Notes under the pieces: model-generated
Databases searched by the model: none
What the model was told of the DNA's origin: nothing
The model's input: the letters and a program-made list of their open reading frames with translations, nothing else
Position numbers and translations under genes: made by a program
In this document: in pieces, positions 12,001 to 24,570 of the stretch
Layout of the letters: each line of letters begins with the position of its first letter
Position numbering within the stretch: position 1 is the stretch's first letter
Origin: Strongylocentrotus droebachiensis
Lineage: Eukaryota > Echinodermata > Echinoidea > Camarodonta > Strongylocentrotidae
DNA length: 64,000 nt
NCBI GenBank assembly: GCA_035222895.1
Contig: JAVYIG010000403.1
Location: forward strand, 496,001 to 560,000
Direction of reading: 5' to 3'

Positions 12001-13950
12001 GATAGTACCTCAACCCAAAAAACAATAAACAATAATGGGAAACAATACATGACCAGTGCTTCTACTTAATATATTTAGAAACAATTACAATATTAAGTTT
12101 GGTTTTCATGTTTGACTTTTCCTGTAAACTTCAATTATTATAATATATTTAGCATACCCTAATAACATTACATAACAGTCTACATGTACATGTATATTAC
12201 TGGTACATGTATATGGACTGGATGTCTACTCTATAGAGGGGAAGCCCATCTTGAGTATAAGTAAGTCTTGTTTATAATGTCCCAAATATACAATGTAGCA
12301 GTATGGTATGATGAGTTCATTCTGTTTTGAAAAAAATTATTGATTACTTTTGGACAAAATTAAAAAAAACAGTAAAGACAACTTTTATCTCTTTCAAGCC
12401 AATTTTGCAAACCACAATAGACCTTTATTCTGAAGAAGAAAAAAAAAATCAAAAATCAAAAATCTTTGTAAGAATTACATACTGTACATGCAGAAATATG
12501 TAGACAATGTAATGACAAATTAATTTGAGAAGCCATTTGTAAAACACAATATCAAAAACTTACTGAAAACAGCATACCCTGTAATTCGCCAATATCATTA
12601 ACAAGTAGTACACATGGGAGACTATTAACTGATATTACATGTAAATGCATTTTTCTTAAATAAAAATTAATTTAACATTTAACAAAATATTTGTTTGTTG
12701 ACATTTACTTAATCCATCTACTGTACATACATGTACATGTATGTAATAGAAAGTTGTCAATCATAGATCCCTTGATGGGGATTCCTTATTTGAAAATGTC
12801 AAGTTTCCTTGATCACAGTTGTAGAGTTGTGATTAATCCCATTTTTTTAGTTGCAATCAGTTCAGATCAATTAAAGGTTTAGACCAGTTTTGGAATCGCC
12901 CCCCTCTCATAAAATGAAATGGAAGCTCTTATTACCGATCATGTGAAAGAATTGTTTTGAATAATAGGTGATGATACAAATTTTGCCGGATAGATATTGC
13001 AAATGCACTTCAACATTGAAAATTTGGGCATATATCTGCTTTTTTACGAATCTAGGTTGAAGTATTGCCATCTAAACCTCTGAAGGCAATTTGAATGGAT
13101 ACATTTTGCAACCAAAACCCTTGACGGCAATTTTACCACTACCTACCGGTCTATATCTTTAACAATAGAAGTTCTAATATCAGACAGAGAACATGGCCAA
13201 GATTTAATAATAAAATACAATTCCAACAGTGATAAGAATTAAACTCTCAAATCAAACATTGATTGATCAAACATGGACCCTACCCTGATTAGAACAAACA
13301 TTTTAAACAATAACAAAAACAGGTTTAACGTTACTTTAACTTTTAAGGAGAGAGAGAGAGAGGGGGAAGAAAACATAGATTTACCATTAAATTCTAAACT
13401 TGTTAACATACAAATTGTACCACTAGTAAGTGGCACAAGTTCGAAATCAGACCCAAAATGCACAACTTCCAATCTCACTACGCACCACACGATCTCAACT
13501 TCTCTACTCAAATGGAACGGGCTACACCAGGCAGACAAGCGGAAGAGGTACCCGTACCGCGCCGCTCTACAACTCCAGTACCGTTACCAATACCAGGCAG
13601 TAGACCCTAGGCCTACCACACTAACATAAAAATAAAAACTCCCATCACAAAGCATCCCGATATAATAAAAGCAAAGCTCACCTTAATGTACTTGGTCGAG
13701 AGGTGTTACAGTATCACATTAAAAGTTTCATCTGACTCTTAAAACTACGAATTGAATGAAAAAGAGGAGTTATATCAGTTTGGAGCAAGCAGACGAAGTG
13801 CACTGTTGGCCGGTGAAAAGTGTTGATCATCAACAACGTAATATGAAACAATTATAAATTGAAATTCGAGAGAGAGGGCGCTCGACTAGAAAGGAACTTC
13901 TGATTAAGTACCGGTTTTTATAAAAGCAAAGAAATGAGAGAAACAGTCCC
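12001..13950. other. No gene supported; possible 5' exon on the minus strand
   Basis: This is mostly AT-rich noncoding DNA. From about 13400 to 13950 the sequence becomes less AT-rich. On the minus strand a donor-like ATTAAG|GTGAGC sits at 13680/13681, which could end a 5' untranslated exon. No coding exon downstream on that strand could be tied to it. An open frame on the plus strand at 13273-13629 has simple-repeat composition (EREREGEE) and no recognisable domain. Confidence 0.35.
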
Positions 13951-14436
13951 CGGTGAAAGTTTGAGCGAGAACCGATTTAACATAAAAAAAGTTATGAACT
14001 TTAGAAATTGCAATCAATCAGACGAAAATTGGTAACTCTGTGACGGAGCATGCGAGCTCCCCTCCTATCTGCCCTGTACTTTTTAAAAAGAAATAAATCT
14101 CAATTTTTCCCCCATTAGAAAATTTTCAATCATATATTCACCCTAAATATAATTATTGCAAAAAATGCTTTTATAAAACCCCTGTATGAAAAAAAAATCT
14201 ATTCCATTATAAATAACGAAGAAAAAGAAATTTTATGACATTTTCTGGACAGAGAGGAGCTCGCATAATACATGTACATCACAGTGTAGCCAATATGTGT
14301 TTCACTGATGACAACTTAAAAACTTCATAACTTTCCTTTTTTTAATAGGAATTTGCTCACACTTTTACTGATTTTCCTTTATCCTTTTTCAGCGTTGATT
14401 GAAGCCAACTTAATATCAGAATGAACTTTCCCTTTA
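13951..14436. mobile_element. Diverged fold-back element
   Basis: The left part (about 13951-14075) and the right part (about 14255-14372) are diverged reverse complements. Matching blocks include AAAGTTATGAA, GCGAGCTCC and a GTGAAAGTTTGAGC / GTAAAAGTGTGAGC pair. The right end continues through AACTTTCCCTTTAA. The layout resembles the element at 52817-53580, which ends in CTTTAAAG. TTTAA-type ends suggest a TTAA-targeting family, but the exact borders are uncertain. Confidence 0.6.
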
Positions 14437-17260
14437 ATGGCACTTATTTAAAAATTATTTAAAGAAAAAAAGTCAGTTGAAATTGAAGTATTTTTGTCTT
14501 CCTGACCATTATATGACTTTACAAGCAGGATAGGCATGATGGATCATTTTTGCTTTTCCTAGCAAATCCTATCTACATCCTGTCTGAAAATAAATAAATT
14601 TAAAAATGTTTTTTACCAAATAGGTTCCTTTTCTGAGGCTGCCATCATGTTCAGTTCTAGCTTAGATGGCAGTTTCCTGCATTTTTCAATTTTGATATGA
14701 TTTGTCAATATGACTATGTTTTTTTTTAAAGTTATAATTATTGAATTGATTTAAATTATTATATGATTATATATATATATATATATGTATTTAATTTTTT
14801 TGTTAATATAATATATGTACCTAGTTTGTATATTCTATTATGTTGAAAATGCAGAAATAAAATCAAACAAACAACAAATATCAAGTTTCACCAAATTTGC
14901 CAGCCCAATACGCTTTTCAAATAAAATAAAAAAATCATTGTCCTTGGTCCAAGCTTTAAATTCCTTTATTTTTTTTCTCTCTTTTTCTCTCTGCTTCTGA
15001 AGTGCCATATATTTATGAGGATCTCTCTCTCTCTCTCTCTCTCAACCTGTTCTCTTGTCAGCTATGATTACAATTTTTTTTTAAATAATTTTTTGAATAA
15101 AAATGTTTGTTTAGAGTTTTAATGCATATTTTAAAGTAATATTGAATAGAGGTTACCGAAATGCAAACCTACCATACAGAAAAGATGTTTGGGGATCGGT
15201 CTCTATTAATTAGGTGTCTGTTGTAGCCCCCCCCCCCTCCCCCCCCCCTCTCTCTCTCTGTCTCTCCTTCTTCTTCTATCTCCTGATTGAGTTAGAAGGA
15301 TGTGAAACCAGCTTTAAAATCTTATAACTTTGGTCATGCACACTGCATTAGACACATTTAGTATAAATGCCACTCTTAATAATGTCTAGTTGTTGTCTAC
15401 ACTGTACTTGATATGAGAAGAAGTTATACATAGTAAGGCTATATTGATGTACAAATACTTTGAAAAGCAACAATGTCAGTCTCCAAGCACAAGAAAAGAA
15501 AGAGTATTGTGGATTGTGTCTAGTTCACTTGATCATTGCTATAATAACAATTATTTCTTGCCAAAGTCACTAACTCAAATGTTCATTTTTTGTCTTGTTA
15601 CTATTCATTTGCAGTTCATATATATATATATATATATATATATGACATCCATTATGACTGCAAAGATACAGCCATTACTCAATGGCTGTGGCTGTTTTAC
15701 CTTCATCATTGAATATTTTAATAGTTACATACAATATTTATTCAATCACAATCAATACCATAATCTCAAACACGCCTTCTTACAAATAACTATCCGAATC
15801 ATAAAAATACTTTGTCATCTTCTTTTTTTATTAACATGAATTTACATTAAGTATTTACTGCAATGTTATTTACATATATTTTCCAATCATACCTGTGCTT
15901 ATAATAAGCATTAAAATATTCTTACTGGTACTCTAAAATAACCAAAACAGTTTTACAAGTTGGTTTAATTTGTAGATAATTATCACAGCAGACATCTCAA
16001 GGACACATGATTTCCTATTTTGTACATTTTCTACACTTTTTGATATGCCCATGTTAGCTGCTGTATTTTCTTAGCATGTGCGTTATTCATTTTTAGAAAC
16101 AATACACTGTATAAGAGGCACGCTATATTGTTCCTGAAAATTATCTACAGTATATACTTGCTACAAAAGAGGTTTTCTGGAATTTGATTACTTATTAAAT
16201 CTATGACTTGAACAAGTTATGCTTTTATTACTGCCCCCACTTGTAATGAAAGAATTTGAAATTAATAAAAGCTAATTTCAAGTTTTTTCTTCTTATTAAC
16301 AAGCGATTTGAAACATTTTGCTTCTCTAACAGTAATATAAAATAATATAACAAATGTTGAATGGTAAGTATGGTTAATCTAATGATATATCCCAAAGCTT
16401 TACATATAACACACAAAATAAACAATGATGGACTCTGAATACAGAGATATACATATATTCTCAGACAAGTCACATACAACGAATCACTAACAAAACATCA
16501 CCCTTTTTTCAATACCGTGGAATATGTACACAGGTTTATTATAGACCATTCTATTGTAGAATAATTTCAACACATCGTTGTATTCAAGAGAGTAAATAGT
16601 AATAAATATATTCTAGGTCTATGTTGTTTATAATAAAACCCGACACATATTTTCAATTAGATTTAATAACCAGTACTCTTTCCCACCACCACATCTGACA
16701 TTGAGTTCATTAATGCATAACAATATGTTATATTAAATAAAGTAACGTTTCATGCCATCTTACTTTTATTCCAAACAATCTATGGCCTGGCCTGGGCCAG
16801 CGAATATTCCATACGCCCTGCAAATTTTTTTATTCAACCCTGGACACAACTTCTGTGTCTTGCTAAACCTTAACAAGAAATGGGAAACCTAACCCACAAT
16901 TGAAAATGATGATTCTGCGTACCGGTACTCATTCTTATATTGATACCCATAATGAATTGATGTGCTGCACAACTTTCAATGTTAGTACGTGTATGTCCTA
17001 AATTAGCATCCCCATGAAAAACATTCTGAATATAATTGTTGTAATATTTGCTATATTTTTCTTGAGTGCTATATGAATTACTGAATAAAGCTCATTCTTA
17101 ATGTACTGCCCATACAAAACAAAAACTTTCCTGTATCAATACTAATCAATTTCAAGGTGACACAAAAATTGGTCCATCCATACATTTGCAAGAGAAATTC
17201 TGTTCTTAAATTGATTAGTGTATGTTTTAGTACTATTCAGCATCCATTCATCAGGGTCGT
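14437..17260. other. Noncoding DNA; the right part probably includes the MNS1 3' untranslated region
   Basis: The sequence is AT-rich with (AT)n runs at about 14770-14786 and 15618-15643, a CT run near 15020-15042, and a C-rich tract at about 15228-15250. It lies downstream of the MNS1 stop codon at 17261 on the minus strand. Several AATAAA hexamers on that strand, for example near 16829, could end the transcript, and the true end cannot be chosen from sequence. No other gene is seen. Confidence 0.5.
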
Positions 17261-20200
17261 TTATTCCCAGCCTTCAGCACTATGTATGTTCCTCTGTCTG
17301 CCACTATAATTCCTCTTGAAATCATCATCAAACAGTTCCAGGTCTTGCTCGTCTCTGATAACACCCTACAGAAGGAAAGTGAAAGATAATACAAAATTAT
17401 TTTAAAAGGGTCTGGAACATTTCTTTGTGTTCAGAAAATCGATATGTGACTATACTGAAATGTTATAATTCAATAGATCGGTTTACTAACATATTAAAAT
17501 GTTATGCATACTAGTTACACAAAGGTTGTTTGTGACAACTTGAAAGCTTGCTTGATGCTTGCCTGACATAGCAACAAGTATTATATGCAGACTTGATTCA
17601 AAGTATTGCAGTTCATCATTAATAGCAGGTTAATGGAATAACTCCTCACTAGGTCCCCAGGAAAGAAACATCCTTAAATCTATATGTTAGTAAACCAAGC
17701 TATTCAGATGGTGTTCAACACTGTGTATCCTCAGGAATAAGCACTTTATAATCCCATGTCATTTAAGATAAAGTTGAGTTCTGGTCATGCGATTGCATTG
17801 TGAACGAAACGGTGTGGAATCGATCAGAAAAGGTTGATCATGTAGCATATAAGTATCAGTGTGTACTGCAAGGTTCTGGAATCATCAAAATGATAAAAAA
17901 ATTACCCAGTATTGGTAAAAGTATCATGCACTGTACACAGAAGATATTATATTGTACTACACAAACATGTGGCATAAAAATGAGGCCCACAATTTTTAAG
18001 CTGTCACCTGTTATATTTAGAATATGAAAGCATTTGAAGAGCAACGCTTTTCAGGGAACATTTTTCTCTGATGTTCTTCCACTTTTGCATAATAACAATG
18101 AACAATGAAAACGCTCACAATTTATTTTTCACCTCTCCCCAGAACTCAACCTTCTCTTTAAATGTTGCATTAGGCAATATAGAAATAGAAGTATGAAAAG
18201 AGCAAAAACACCTGCATTGCTATCCCCATGTTGAAATCCTACTCCCTCAAATTCAATATATCAAGAGTTTAATTCCAAAAGGAGCTAAATACCTTTTTTG
18301 TAACTTCTGAGAAAAAAGAAATTGTTTACCAGATTTTGTACAGGCGTCTTTGAAAAATTAGAAGGTGCATTTTTCATAATTGCTCCCAAAATGTAGGTAA
18401 ATAATTTTAGTACTTTAGTGAACAATGTTCTGATATCAATAACTTGCTTTCCATTAAAATTGGATCTAGCTCCTTTTGGAATAAAGCTCTTCATATATAG
18501 ATCTATAGACAACAATGATTGATAAAGAATAAAGAGCAAAGCTTAATTACCTTTGGCAGGAATCCCAGGAGCTTGGATGCATGCTCCTTGAGAAGCCTCT
18601 GTCTCTCCTCCTCAATGATCTGCATACGGAGCCTCTCCAGGTTCTCAGCCTCCTCGCGCTCGTCCCTCTCCCGTTCCTTGTCTGCTGCAAACTGGGCACG
18701 ACGGTCCGCGAGAAGGTCCTCTACACGGCGCTTGTGTTCCTGCTGCTTCATGCGACGACGCTGGGCATTCATCTGCTCAATGCGATCATCCTCCTCAAAC
18801 TTAGCCAGCATCTAAAGAGAAAGGTACAGTTACGAGGTAACAAATTAATGTTGGTTTAGCTAGGCATTTGTCACAAGTGAATTCAATGCAGGAACTCAGC
18901 GATAGACTGTTTGATCATGCTTTACTTCTTTAATTTTTTTAGAGCAATACTTCTAGCTCATGCAGTAAATAAGGATTGTCTTGACTGTTAGGTTTCTAAC
19001 TGATTGAATGAGAAGGAATACAGGATATAATTGAGCAGGCTATAGAATCAATTCCAAGAATTTAAGAAAAGAAAGCACCTGACATTATGCTAACATTAAC
19101 ATTAACAAAAAAATGCTTGGCATTCCCACATATAGATAAGATATACATGAATTTTCATCTACGTGTACAACTATTTTTAATCTTGAAGAGTAGACATGAT
19201 GAGTAGAGCAGTTTGGGTCAGAAAATGATTCTCATGATACATTGGCTGCTGAAAGCCAGAAGGGTGTTTGTTAATGCCCATCTGGCTCTCAAGACACAAA
19301 GTAATGATACAATGGTCTAACCCTGTAACCGATCATCGGATTGGGGGCCGATGGTTGGACGATCAAGTGAAATTGGATAATAAATTCTGATTGCCAATCA
19401 ATAAAAATTATCAAGAAAACAAATCAGTCGATTTTTTTTTTTTTTTTAAATGCCAAAATGTGTTCAAGCTTTGGGCTATCAAATATCAAATGCATAGTTG
19501 GGATTATTTTGTCTTATGACTTTGAAATTAATAATATTAGTCTAAGAGAAGAGGCAAAACATGCGAGCCGCCATCTTGGATTATAATGTAGGCACGCATT
19601 TTGTTTCCATTGTCATACAATTTGAACCGATACTGTTTGCCGATACCGATCAAAGGTGCGAGGGTGTTGCTCGGATCTTTCTATCCAATCAAAGCCCCAA
19701 CTTACAGGGTTACAATGGTCTGTATTTTTATATCTAGCGAGGCTTACCTGGCGCTTGAACTCTTCTTCCTCGCCCATCTCAGCCTGCCTGCGCATCCTCT
19801 TGAGTCTGAGCTGCTCCTGGTAGGTCTTCTGGAGCTCCAGTCTCTGCCTGATCTGTCTCTCCATCTCTGCCATCTCCTTCTGGCGCTGTGTCTCCTCCTG
19901 TTCCTCGTGATAGAGCTCCTCCCTCACCCGCTCCATGTCTTCTTCCATGGCACGCTTCCTGGCAATATCATCACTCAACTGTAGGTACGTGGAAGGAAAG
20001 GAAAGATAGATTGAATGTCATTCATGGACTACGGAAGTCAAACCAGCATACAGGGGGGGGGGGGGAGGGGGGCATTTCACAAAGCCTTTTTCCAATGACA
20101 AATGACAAAAATCAGTGACAACTTTGCTAATAACCAATCAGAAGCAAGGATTTCAGTAGCTTATAACTAAACCTGTCATTTGTCACTGATGACAAGTTTT

Positions 20201-23200
20201 GTGAAACGCCCTCCAGATCACTCAAGGGAAGCACAAAATCACTCAAGGGAAGCACAAAATCACTTTCTACACACAGGTGGTCTTTTCATACAAGTTATTT
20301 TTCTTAAAGGGTTTTCCACCAAGAAACCTTAGTAGACAGATAGGTCTTTATTCTCCTACTTTATTTAAACCTGACCCTGGGTCTCAAATCATGTTTAGCC
20401 AAAAGTAAAACATAGTCCTCAGATTAACTACTTTTGTAAAATCTGATTTTGGACAATAGCCTACATCCAGCATTACATTTAAATTTCATAAGAACATGGA
20501 CCATAGTGTTTAAATAAAGGTGGTTGCTAGAAGAGGAAGTAGTTACAGAATGGTTGCTTGAATTTGAATCTTTGAAAATATGGTATACAATGAACACTCA
20601 GACTTACGTTCTTCTGGACCGAAGCCTTGGCCTCCTCCGTCTGCCGCTTGTTCTCCATTCTATCCTCTTCTCTGTGCTGTTGGAGTGAGGCAAACTTGAG
20701 GATCTCCATGTTCTCTTGCTCCATCTTCTGTCTCTCCAAGTCCTTCCATTTCTGGCGGGCAACGGCATCCTCATCGATGTAACGCTTGGTGGCATGTTGC
20801 TTCTCGTAGTAGATCTCCCTTTCTCTGTGTGGATTTAGACCAAGATAAGAATTTGGTGATTATTATCTCTTCTTCTGAGTATCGTGAAACAAATTTGTTC
20901 AACATTGGAAATCATAATAAAATGTGTCTTGTGCCCTGTACTCTACTTTGCAAATATGTGTAAATACTCTTGCTTAATATACTGTACAATGATAAAGAAA
21001 TGAGGCATCATCTAATGCATAAATATGACACCATTTCCACAAGTAAGAAAATATTAAGGCCTACAGACCAAAGACTTGTTTTCCCTAATTAGTGCAAAAG
21101 AGCTTACGTTATTTATGATTTTCCAAACATTTTAATGTAAAGTCTAATCACCAGAACTGTATAAACATATATATATATTTATACATGTGTTAAAAACAGA
21201 TATTTGCCTCTCATTAAATATTTCTTTCTTTTCTGATTTAATTTTTAGTGTACTAGTTAAAGAAAAATTTCACAAAGTTTGTTTAAATTTTTTGTCACCA
21301 GACTTTTGTTGTAATTGGGTATGTTAATGTTATCAACACTCTTCATTTATACAGTGCGTCCCAGAAAAAACGAAACCGAGAAGTATCGATGTTTTATCAT
21401 AACTTAATCACAACCATAATTAATGAATGATACATATTTGGAAAGCTGAGAGTCTCCGCTTTCAGTTGATGCTACTCAGATTATGCATATTTCACGCATG
21501 AGTGATTAAAAGCAATTTGAAGGAAGGAAACCAAAAAGACATTTGACGGGCGGTATCTGAATTTCGAAGAGAAATTCACATTTCTAGAAAGTTGAGTTTC
21601 TGCCCTTTCATATGACACCTCAATCAGGAAAAATGAGAGAGGAATAACAAAGTTCTGTTTGTTTAAAGTAGCCCTTACATTTTCATAATTTTAACAAACA
21701 AATTTTTGTTTTCACTGGGTGCCTGCCGTAGCAAAAAGCAGATTTGACAAAAGACTTAACTCCGTTTCGTTGACAATCAGCCATGCATGAAGACTCTCGT
21801 CTACGGCTGATTGTCAACGAAACGGAGTTAAGTCTTTTGTTAATTTCGTTTATTGATACGACAGGCAGCCAGTGAAAACGAATTCGTTTGATAAAATTAT
21901 GGAAATGCAAGCACTACTTTAAACAAACATAACTTTGTCATTCCTCGCTCATTTTTCCTGATTGAGGTGTCATATGAAAGGGCAGAAACTCAACTTTCTA
22001 GAAATGTGAATTTTTCTTCGAAATTCAGATACCGCCCGTCAAATGTCTTTTTGGTTTCCTTCCTTCAAATTGCTTTTAATCACTCATGCGTGAAATATGC
22101 ATAATCTGAGTAGCATCACATAAAAGAGGAGACTCTAAGCTTTCCAAATATGTATCATTCATTAATTATAGTTGTGATTAAGTTATGATAGAACATCGAT
22201 ACTTCTCGGTTTCGTTTTTTCTGGGACGCACTGTACATCTATCACAAGAAAAATAAAAACCAATGCATGGGTTAAAATCATCATTATTACATACAGTTAT
22301 GCATATCTGTACAAAGTTCATTCCATCAAAAAGTAGAAATTCAATTGGTACCTTTCATCCTCTTCGTGGATCTTCCTCACAATCTCATCGATCATGAGTT
22401 TCTCCTTGAGGAACTCCTCGTAGTCCTCCTGTTTCCTCTTCTCCTGCTCCTCCAGCTGTTTCTCCAGCTCCTGCTGGTAGTGCACACTCTCCTGGTACTG
22501 CTCCACCAGCTTACGCTGTTCCTGAGATTCAGCACGGGCCGACTCGTCCATCATGAGACGAGCGATCTCGGCGTCACGGGCCTGAAAATTGAAAGGAAGA
22601 GCAATGTCTATTAATGCACGGTTGAACACTATGATTGCAATGGGATAGAGTATCATGTTGAAATGTTATATTGTGTGTGCAACTGTGCATTGCAGCGACA
22701 CATATATATAATCATTCTGCAAGAGAAAGACAGAAAACCAGAGAGAGATCGAGAAGGATAACACGGACTGACCATTTCCATTCATGGAGTAATTTACAAA
22801 GGACTTGTACTGTAATTGCTTCTTTGTCTGATAGGCTTGACTATGAACATTGTTTCAAGATTAATATAGAGTTTTCCCCCTCAATACCAATCTGTCAATA
22901 TGTATCCAAAATAATACAGAGTTGATAATTTGAGAACATCAATAAGCATTAAGCAAGCAAAAGACCGACAAATATAAATATACATGCAGCAATTCATATA
23001 TTTTTCAGCTCACCGTCTTCTCATATTTGCTGGCCTCCTTCTCAGCAATTTGTGCCGCCCTCTCCCTGTTCATGTATCCTGCCCTTAGCTTAGCCTCTAG
23101 CTCCCTAAGCTCCAGGCTGTTCTCCCTAATCTGTTGGCGAACCTTCTCCTGGCGTTGGGTCTCCAGCTTGAGCTGCTGGAGCCTGTTGGTTATACGCTCC

Positions 23201-24570
23201 TCCTGCTCCATCTGTTGCTCCCTCTGAATCCGGTCTTGCTGAGCCTGGAGAGAAAAGGGAGTAGAGAAAATCACATTTACAGGATAATTAGTTTTAAGTC
23301 TATATACAAGTACATCATAATTCACCTGAATGTACTATTCTTTGAGTGTTCATAATGGCAGTGTTTGAATAGTGTTCAAAATTGTCTTTATCTGCTGGAA
23401 AGGATAACATTAGAAAGTTTTTCTTTGTTTTCTTTTCTTACATTTCCATTTTTCCATGTCTACATGTACATGTACTGTATGAGTTTTTTTTAAGATTTAG
23501 ACACACAGGATCTACAATGTCACACAATTTTTTGTTTGTTCAATTCTTCTATTTTACTAAAAACGTATTCTTAAACTGTATTATTCTTGCATGGAATGAC
23601 TAAAATCACAGCTAGTGTATTAAAAGAAAAATTGTGCCATTAAACTAGGATTTAGGAATAATCTTACCTTTAAAATAGATTCTGACATGTTTCTTTCCAT
23701 TTCCTCTTGTTGGACCCTCCTGATATGTCTCTTATTCTCCACCCTCTCCTCACTGGCCATGTTCGCTTCTAATACTTTCTCATTGGCAAGTCTTTTAAGG
23801 TGGTCCTCTCTGGTGTCTTCCTGGTGTCTTGCTTGCACCATCATGCGCTCCTGGGTTGCATGGGTCAGGTTTTGTCTCCGGGTGGTCGTCTGCAGAAGTA
23901 AACATCAACATTTATGAAAGTGGGCGCTGGTTAAACTGAATAAAACTAAATTCAATATTCTTCCATTGTAATATAGCTAGAGCGAATTTTATTAGTTGTC
24001 ATAAAATCACATAGATACTTGGATCTAGGCAGAAGATACCTGCAATGACCCTGTAGATCTAGATCTACATCTACCCCCCCCTTATTTATGCGCATGAAGG
24101 AAGATGACGTCATCCATTGACAGTAACAGTTTAAAATACGGCTGGAAGAAATTCAACACAGAGTTCAATTTTGATGAAGAAATCCTGAAAAAAGACCCTT
24201 AAGCTTAAACACGTTTTGGTGGCTCAAAAGTGCCATCAACTTCTGACAGCAGACCCATGCATTGGCCGGCTTCTGTCTATAAAGTCAAGAGAGGAGCCAA
24301 CCGGGACCCTACCTTAATTTATAAAAATTAAGAGGATAAGGAACGAAAATAGGGTGATAGTAGACTGCAATCGTCTAGTCGTGTCTAATCAAATGTCAAT
24401 GTCAATGAATGAGACGATTTAGACTAGACTAATCATTTTTAATAAAATCTTGTTTGATTTGTTGCTTTAATTTTTTAAATTAAAAGTTGAAATGATCTGT
24501 CTGATCTGGATAACCAACAAGTCTACCAATTACCGTGGAGTCTAGTTGAAGAAAAAACAATTCTCACCAT
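17261..24570 (-). CDS. MNS1: Meiosis-specific nuclear structural protein 1 (MNS1), complete, eight coding exons
   Basis: The coding exons, read on the minus strand, are 24568-24570, 23668-23889, 23014-23244, 22352-22581, 20608-20824, 19748-19978, 18551-18811 and 17261-17365. All join in phase with GT/AG borders to give 499 residues, close to the roughly 495 of vertebrate MNS1 (family knowledge). The protein is almost entirely charged alpha-helical coiled coil (trichoplein/MNS1 type) rich in E, K, R and Q. The C-terminal block, with MLAKFEEDDRIEQMNAQRRR, LLKEHASKLLGFLPK, then GVIRDEQDLELFDDDFKRNY, is the diagnostic match. In vertebrates MNS1 is an inner-lumen protein of axonemal doublets needed for motile cilia and sperm flagella. 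The start codon is the last codon of its exon; an in-frame stop lies upstream with no ATG between. Introns hold transposons at 19318-19712, 20064-20214 and 21352-22233. The gene is divergent with PSMB4. Confidence 0.93.
19318..19712. mobile_element. hAT-like element with an 8-bp target duplication, in an MNS1 intron
   Basis: The ends are TAACCCTGTAA and TTACAGGGTTA. They are flanked by a perfect 8-bp duplication, CAATGGTC, at 19310-19317 and 19713-19720. An 8-bp duplication is the hallmark of hAT elements. The left part is rich in CGAT-type repeats (CCGATCATCGGAT). It matches the right end of the smaller copy at 29079-29264, which lacks most of the interior. It lies 36 bp downstream of the donor of the exon at 19748-19978. 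No transposase is encoded. Confidence 0.85.
20064..20214. mobile_element. Short inverted-repeat element in an MNS1 intron
   Basis: The left end GGGGGGCATTTCACAAAG is mirrored by TTTTGTGAAACGCCCTCC on the right. Subterminal copies of ATGACAAATGACA and TGTCATTTGTCA also pair. It is about 150 bp and noncoding. The terminal GTTTCACAAA motif also appears at the ends of elements at 30666-31410 and 50420-50702, suggesting a common superfamily. A poly-G run abuts the left end and blurs the border. Just downstream, at about 20218-20262, is a tandem pair of the 21-bp unit ATCACTCAAGGGAAGCACAA. Confidence 0.7.
21352..22233. mobile_element. Long fold-back element with CAGTGCGTCCCAG ends and TA target sites, in an MNS1 intron
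   Basis: The ends are CAGTGCGTCCCAGAAAAAAC and its reverse complement, directly flanked by TA on both sides. The arms are near-perfect reverse complements for most of the 882 bp, meeting near 21795 at CGGAGTTAAGTC blocks around a short loop. TA target sites and CAGT-type ends fit the Tc1/mariner superfamily (family knowledge). There is no transposase frame. A shorter, internally deleted relative lies at 46560-47148. Confidence 0.88.

Noticed and set aside
13273..13629. 118-codon frame beside a GC-richer stretch, considered as a first exon
   Set aside because: The protein has simple-repeat parts and no family resemblance; the donor-like site nearby is on the other strand and no downstream exon could be linked.
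24105..24112. Consensus CRE (TGACGTCA) in MNS1 intron 1
   Set aside because: The same octamer also occurs in transposon arms at about 5930 and 26110, so it may be repeat-derived; no other evidence of regulation.
24360..24440. Short inverted repeat around CGTCTAGTC / GACTAGAC in MNS1 intron 1
   Set aside because: The pairing is short and broken, below what I would call an element.
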